Below the pieces are notes generated by a model that ran no database searches, was not told the DNA's origin, and saw nothing but the letters and a program-made list of their open reading frames with translations. The translations under genes were made by a program, and so were the position numbers. From NCBI GenBank assembly GCA_020635715.1, contig JACJZG010000005.1, forward strand, positions 62,001 to 126,000: a DNA stretch of 64,000 bases. Reading direction: 5' to 3'. The stretch's first letter is position 1; each line of letters opens with the position of its first letter. This document shows, one piece after another, positions 60,555 to 64,000 of the stretch. This stretch comes from Flavobacteriales bacterium. Its GTDB lineage: Bacteria > Bacteroidota > Bacteroidia > Flavobacteriales_F > PHOS-HE28.

Positions 60555-62522
60555 TTAGTGCGCCTCAGCCGTCCCGGCGGCCTTGTATCCGCTGCCGATG
60601 TGCTGGTCCAGGAATTTCTCCATGGCGTTGTAGAAGTCGAAGCGGTTCTCCTCGTTGTGGAAGCCGTGGCCTTCGTTGTCCTTCACCATGTACTCCACAT
60701 CCACGCCCTGGGCTTTCAAGGCAGCCACCATCTGGTCGCTCTCGGCCTTCACCACGCGCGGGTCGTTGGCGCCCTGCGCGATGAAGAGCGGCGTCTTGAT
60801 CTTGTCGGCATGGCGCGCGGGGGAGGCGGCGTCAAGGAGCAGGCTGTCGTTCACAGGGTCGCCCACCATCTCGAACATCATGGCCTTGAACGGTGCCCAG
60901 TAGGGCGGGATGGTGCGCTGGAAGGTGAAGAGGTCGCTCACCCCCACGTAGTCCACTGCGGCGGCGTAGAGGTCCGGGGTGAAGGTGATGCCCGCCAGGG
61001 TGGCGTAACCGCCGTAGCTGGCGCCGTAGATGGCTACGCGCTTCGGATCCACCTTGCCGCTTTTCGTCAGCCATTCCACACCATCGGTGATGTCGTCCTG
61101 CATGGTCTTGCCCCACTGCTTGAAGCTCGCCGTCCAGAACTCGCGGCCGTAACCCGTGCTGCCACGGAAGTTCATCTGCAGCACCGCGTAACCACGGTTG
61201 GCCAACAGTTGTACCTCGGGATTGAAGCCCCACTGGTCCCGCGCCCAGGGCCCACCGTGTGGGTTCACCACCAACGGCAGGTCCTTGGCTTCGCGGCCCA
61301 CCGGCAGCGTGAGGTAACCGTGGATGGTGAGGCCATCGCGGCTCTGGTAACTGATCGGCTCCATCGGTGCCATCTGCGCCGGGTCGATCCAGGGGCGCAA
61401 CTTGGCCAGCTCCTTCAGCTCGTCCGTGGTGCTGTCGTAACTATAGTAGGTGCCCGGGTCGCGGTCGTTGCCGGCCCACACCAGGAACTTCGTCTCGCTG
61501 TCGTCCTCACCATAGATCCAGTATTCCAGCCCTTCGAATTTCGGGGCCAGCTTCTTGTACATATCCTCGGTCTCCTTGTCCAGGAACATGCGCTCGTTCT
61601 TGGCACCGGTCCAGGTGGCCATGGTCAGCACTTTGCGCTTCTTGCTGTAGTCCACGCCGCCCATGTCGTAGTCCTTGTTCTCGGCGATGACCTTGGTCTC
61701 CTTCTTGTTCGCCAGGTCCCACTCCACGATCGCGGTCTTGTCGCGGCCGTTCAGGTTGTGGTTCACGATCAGGTTCTGGTTGTCGAAGGTGAACATCTGC
61801 GGGGCCCACTGGTCCTTGAAGCCCGAGGTCATGTACAAGGCGAAGGGCTCCTTCTCATTGGCGCGGTAGTACACTTCGGTGTTCACCCCGTCGGTCCTGG
61901 TGGCCATGCGGATCACACCGGCGTGGTCGGTGATCCAGCCCTCGAAGTTCTCCTTGCTGTTGTCGTACATCGGCTTGCGTTCGCCGGTCACGATGTTCAC
62001 CAGGTAGGGGTCGAAGACCTGCGGATTGCGCTCGTTCATCTGCACCATCACACTCTGCTCCATGCCCGGCACCTTGTCCAGATCGTCCAACACACCGGCG
62101 CGCACGCCCTTCTCCGGCGTCAATGCCTTCACGTCCGCACCATCGATGCTCGCGCTGAAGACGATGAAGTTCTCATCGCCATTGATATCGCGGCTGTAGA
62201 GGATGCGGTCGCCCTTCCAGAAGTAGCCACCCACGTCGCGGATGGTGTCCTTCGTCACCTGCACGGCCTCATCGCTGCCCACCTTCTGCACGAAAATGTT
62301 CATGCGGTTCTTCCACGGCGCCCGGTAGCTGATGTACTGGCCGTCCGGGCTGATGCGGAAGCTGGCCTTCTCCGGGTTCTTGAACAGATCCTGCATCGGG
62401 ATCACGGGCGGTGGTGTCATGTTGGCGGCGGTCTTCTTTTCCTCGCCACCACAGGCGGTGAGCAGGAAGGCTCCTGCCATCACCGTGGCCAGGCCGGTGG
62501 AGGTCTTCATCATTCGGGTCAT
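60555..62522 (-). CDS. S9-family (prolyl oligopeptidase-type) peptidase lipoprotein
   Basis: A roughly 650-residue exported serine peptidase. Lipoprotein signal 'TSTGLATVMAGAFLLTACGG' with lipobox 'LTAC'; N-terminal beta-propeller ('ASFRISPDGQYISYRAPWKN', 'GDRILYSRDINGDENFIVFS'); C-terminal alpha/beta-hydrolase domain. The nucleophile lies in 'IYGASYGGYATLAG' (Ser near 502), Asp in 'AQGANDPRVV' (near 583) and His in 'DNEGHGFHNEENR' (near 618). 'VNPHGGPWARDQWGFN' is the S9 oxyanion signature. It cleaves peptides at the outer membrane or in the periplasm. Three close ATG codons (62522, 62513, 62510) are possible starts. Confidence 0.92.
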   Translation of the reverse strand: MTRMMKTSTGLATVMAGAFLLTACGGEEKKTAANMTPPPVIPMQDLFKNPEKASFRISPDGQYISYRAPWKNRMNIFVQKVGSDEAVQVTKDTIRDVGGYFWKGDRILYSRDINGDENFIVFSASIDGADVKALTPEKGVRAGVLDDLDKVPGMEQSVMVQMNERNPQVFDPYLVNIVTGERKPMYDNSKENFEGWITDHAGVIRMATRTDGVNTEVYYRANEKEPFALYMTSGFKDQWAPQMFTFDNQNLIVNHNLNGRDKTAIVEWDLANKKETKVIAENKDYDMGGVDYSKKRKVLTMATWTGAKNERMFLDKETEDMYKKLAPKFEGLEYWIYGEDDSETKFLVWAGNDRDPGTYYSYDSTTDELKELAKLRPWIDPAQMAPMEPISYQSRDGLTIHGYLTLPVGREAKDLPLVVNPHGGPWARDQWGFNPEVQLLANRGYAVLQMNFRGSTGYGREFWTASFKQWGKTMQDDITDGVEWLTKSGKVDPKRVAIYGASYGGYATLAGITFTPDLYAAAVDYVGVSDLFTFQRTIPPYWAPFKAMMFEMVGDPVNDSLLLDAASPARHADKIKTPLFIAQGANDPRVVKAESDQMVAALKAQGVDVEYMVKDNEGHGFHNEENRFDFYNAMEKFLDQHIGSGYKAAGTAEAH

Positions 62523-62808
62523 GAGGGCGGATTTGGGTTTCGGGGTTCAAAGGTCTGATCCTGAGCGATACAAGCCACCATGGATCCATGGACGGTTGGA
62601 CGAACGGATGAACAGGGTGTGACCATATGCAGAGGGACTACCAAGGCGAAGAATCGCAGTGCCCCACGTCGTTCGCACTGACCGTGGACGCCCATGAAAG
62701 CGGATCGGATCATTCATGACGGATCCGGACCACAACGGAGGACCATCCGTGTGGATCGGTCTCCATCCGTGGTTGAATTCATCCCCACCGAGCCTATCCG
62801 AGAAAAGC

Positions 62809-64000
62809 TCACCGCCGGAAGCGGTAGACCCAGAGCTTGTGGTCCACTTCCACGGAGTCCACCACGGGCCAGTGGTCGCGCAGGTGGCGTTTGGTGCGCT
62901 GCTCAGGGTCGGTGATGGTGCTCGCGGCATCCACCAGGATCACGGCTTCTTCGTCCGCGTCCAGCGCCACGAAGCGGTCCGGATGGTCCACACGGAAGAC
63001 GTTGCGGTCGATCAACGCGAGTTCCAACGGTTCGGGACCGCGCAGCAGTTCCCTATCCAGGTGCCAGGCGAAGGTGAGGGCGAAGTAGCCCGGAGCGATC
63101 AGCACCGGATGCTCGCCTTCCTGCCATACCAAGGCCTGCTCCACCGCTTTGGAAGGGTCGCGTCCCTTGCCCTGCCACGGATGGAAGGTGAGGGCCATGC
63201 CAAGGACGGCCGCAACGGAGAGCGCTTTGTTCACGCGAGGATCATCAGAGATCTGCCCCAAGGCGATGGCCACGGCCAGCGCGAAGCCCGGAGCGGCGAA
63301 CACGAGGTAGCGGTCCAGGAAGACCGGCACCGCGAAGGAGACGAGATAGAGCCCGAACAAGGGGAGGAAGGCCCAGACGAGACCGATCCACAGGTCGAGG
63401 TCCTTCGCCTTGGTGCGCCAGAGGGCCACTAAGAGCACCAGCATGAAGCCGACCACCAGCACCGGTTGGTTGCTCCAGCGCCAAAGCATGTTGTAGATCT
63501 CTTCCGCCATCGGGGCCTCCAGCCAAGTGCCCTGGCCCACGCTCTGGCCCATGCGCGCCGCGAAGACCGGCAGGTAGGGCAGGTAGCTCGCCACCGCAAC
63601 AGCGGCCGCGATCCACACGCTGCGCCGCGCGCCCCGCAATTCCGGAAGCATCAGCACCAGCACGCCTTGCAACCCGATCACCAGCCAGCCGAAGAAGTGC
63701 GCGTACACCAGCAGCACGTTCACCACCGCGAGCAGTAGCGTCGTATGCCGGACACCTTCGCGCCCCGCGCGCACCACCAGCCACACGCTCGTGACCGTGA
63801 GCAAGGTGAGCAGGGCATAGGCCCGCACCTCATGCGCGAAGCCGTAATGATAGTTCGTCAGGGTGAAGAGCAGGGTCGCCACCAGGGCCGCACGCCTTCC
63901 ACCGGTGTACAGGGCGATGCGGTAGAGCGGCCAGACCGTCAATGCGCTGAAGAGCGCGGCTGGCAGACGCAACCACGCCGCCTCGAAGGGCACCACTGCG
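62809..64000 (-). CDS. GT39-like membrane glycosyltransferase (5' end beyond the window)
   Basis: The minus-strand frame is open through the right edge, so the N-terminus, including the catalytic first loop, is missing; about 397 residues are visible. It has about nine membrane helices: 'RLPAALFSALTVWPLYRIAL', 'FGWLVIGLQGVLVLML', 'FLPLFGLYLVSFAVPVFLDR'. 'LTNYHYGFAHEVRAYALLTL' matches the ArnT/PMT-like 'xExRxY' segment. The soluble C-terminal part ('PGYFALTFAWHLDRELLRGP', ending 'DHKLWVYRFRR') is typical of Bacteroidota members. Donor and acceptor unknown. Confidence 0.8.
   Translation of the reverse strand, partial: AVVPFEAAWLRLPAALFSALTVWPLYRIALYTGGRRAALVATLLFTLTNYHYGFAHEVRAYALLTLLTVTSVWLVVRAGREGVRHTTLLLAVVNVLLVYAHFFGWLVIGLQGVLVLMLPELRGARRSVWIAAAVAVASYLPYLPVFAARMGQSVGQGTWLEAPMAEEIYNMLWRWSNQPVLVVGFMLVLLVALWRTKAKDLDLWIGLVWAFLPLFGLYLVSFAVPVFLDRYLVFAAPGFALAVAIALGQISDDPRVNKALSVAAVLGMALTFHPWQGKGRDPSKAVEQALVWQEGEHPVLIAPGYFALTFAWHLDRELLRGPEPLELALIDRNVFRVDHPDRFVALDADEEAVILVDAASTITDPEQRTKRHLRDHWPVVDSVEVDHKLWVYRFRR

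Noticed and set aside
62523..62808. A gene in the 286-bp gap before the last glycosyltransferase
   Set aside because: Only short frames without signal, motif or host-like codon pattern; nothing to report.

Overview
The window reads as chromosome of a high-GC member of the Bacteroidota, most likely an uncultured Flavobacteriales-type organism. Three things seen directly support this. Many secreted proteins carry type IX secretion (T9SS) C-terminal signals: 'FPNP'-type sorting domains and gliding-motility-associated 'NAFTPNGDG' (CHU_C) domains. TonB is the Bacteroidota 'PEYPGG' form. Upstream regions carry TAnnTTTG-like -7 boxes instead of E. coli promoters. The placement is inference; no rRNA or tRNA gene was found.

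Layout. 1-2.5 kb: 5' end of an rlmD-like rRNA methylase, divergent rocD, a ParE-type toxin-antitoxin pair and a lone antitoxin. 2.5-10 kb: an SDR-like protein, two penicillin-binding-protein-like serine hydrolases, a low-GC island (about 4.55-6.56 kb) made of one SBBP-repeat T9SS protein plus an integrase remnant, and a GT87-like membrane protein with a MORN lipoprotein. 10-13 kb: a TonB-dependent receptor, then 128-bp tandem repeats. 13.3-19.1 kb: mazG and two CHU_C surface proteins, the second broken by a dense run of frame changes. 19-23.6 kb: a coiled-coil protein, then a compact minus-strand operon antitoxin-toxin-DUF2520-kdsC-ubiA-maf in which most genes overlap or abut. 23.6-29 kb: a System I cytochrome c maturation cluster (ccmB, ccmC, ccmD-like, ccmE, ccmF) whose CcmE has a Cys-type haem site. 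29-36.7 kb: lipoprotein, porT-like barrel, PspC protein with its PadR repressor, a GT39-type enzyme, ettA. 36.7-43.5 kb: surface and secreted proteins, a TPR protein and a luciferase-like oxidoreductase. 43.5-49 kb: hisS (with a striking low-GC internal segment), a GEVED T9SS protein, hutH, a hydrolase. 49-64 kb: TonB, a roughly 2,025-residue PKD-repeat CHU_C protein, a GlcD-like oxidase, a CotH-type CHU_C protein, an S9 peptidase lipoprotein, and a truncated glycosyltransferase.

How the parts fit. Housekeeping genes (translation: hisS, ettA, rlmD; nucleotide sanitation: mazG, maf; LPS: kdsC; cytochrome c: ccm) are interleaved with an unusually rich set of T9SS cargo. Outer-membrane uptake is represented by a TonB receptor and a TonB. 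No wholly new multi-gene system can be shown from sequence alone. The strongest anomalies are the composition mosaic inside hisS, the low-GC island with an integrase tail, the toxin-antitoxin pair coupled to the kdsC operon, a 123-bp in-frame insertion between ccmC and the ccmD-like gene, and recurring -7 boxes placed so close to start codons that leaderless or very short-leader transcripts are likely.
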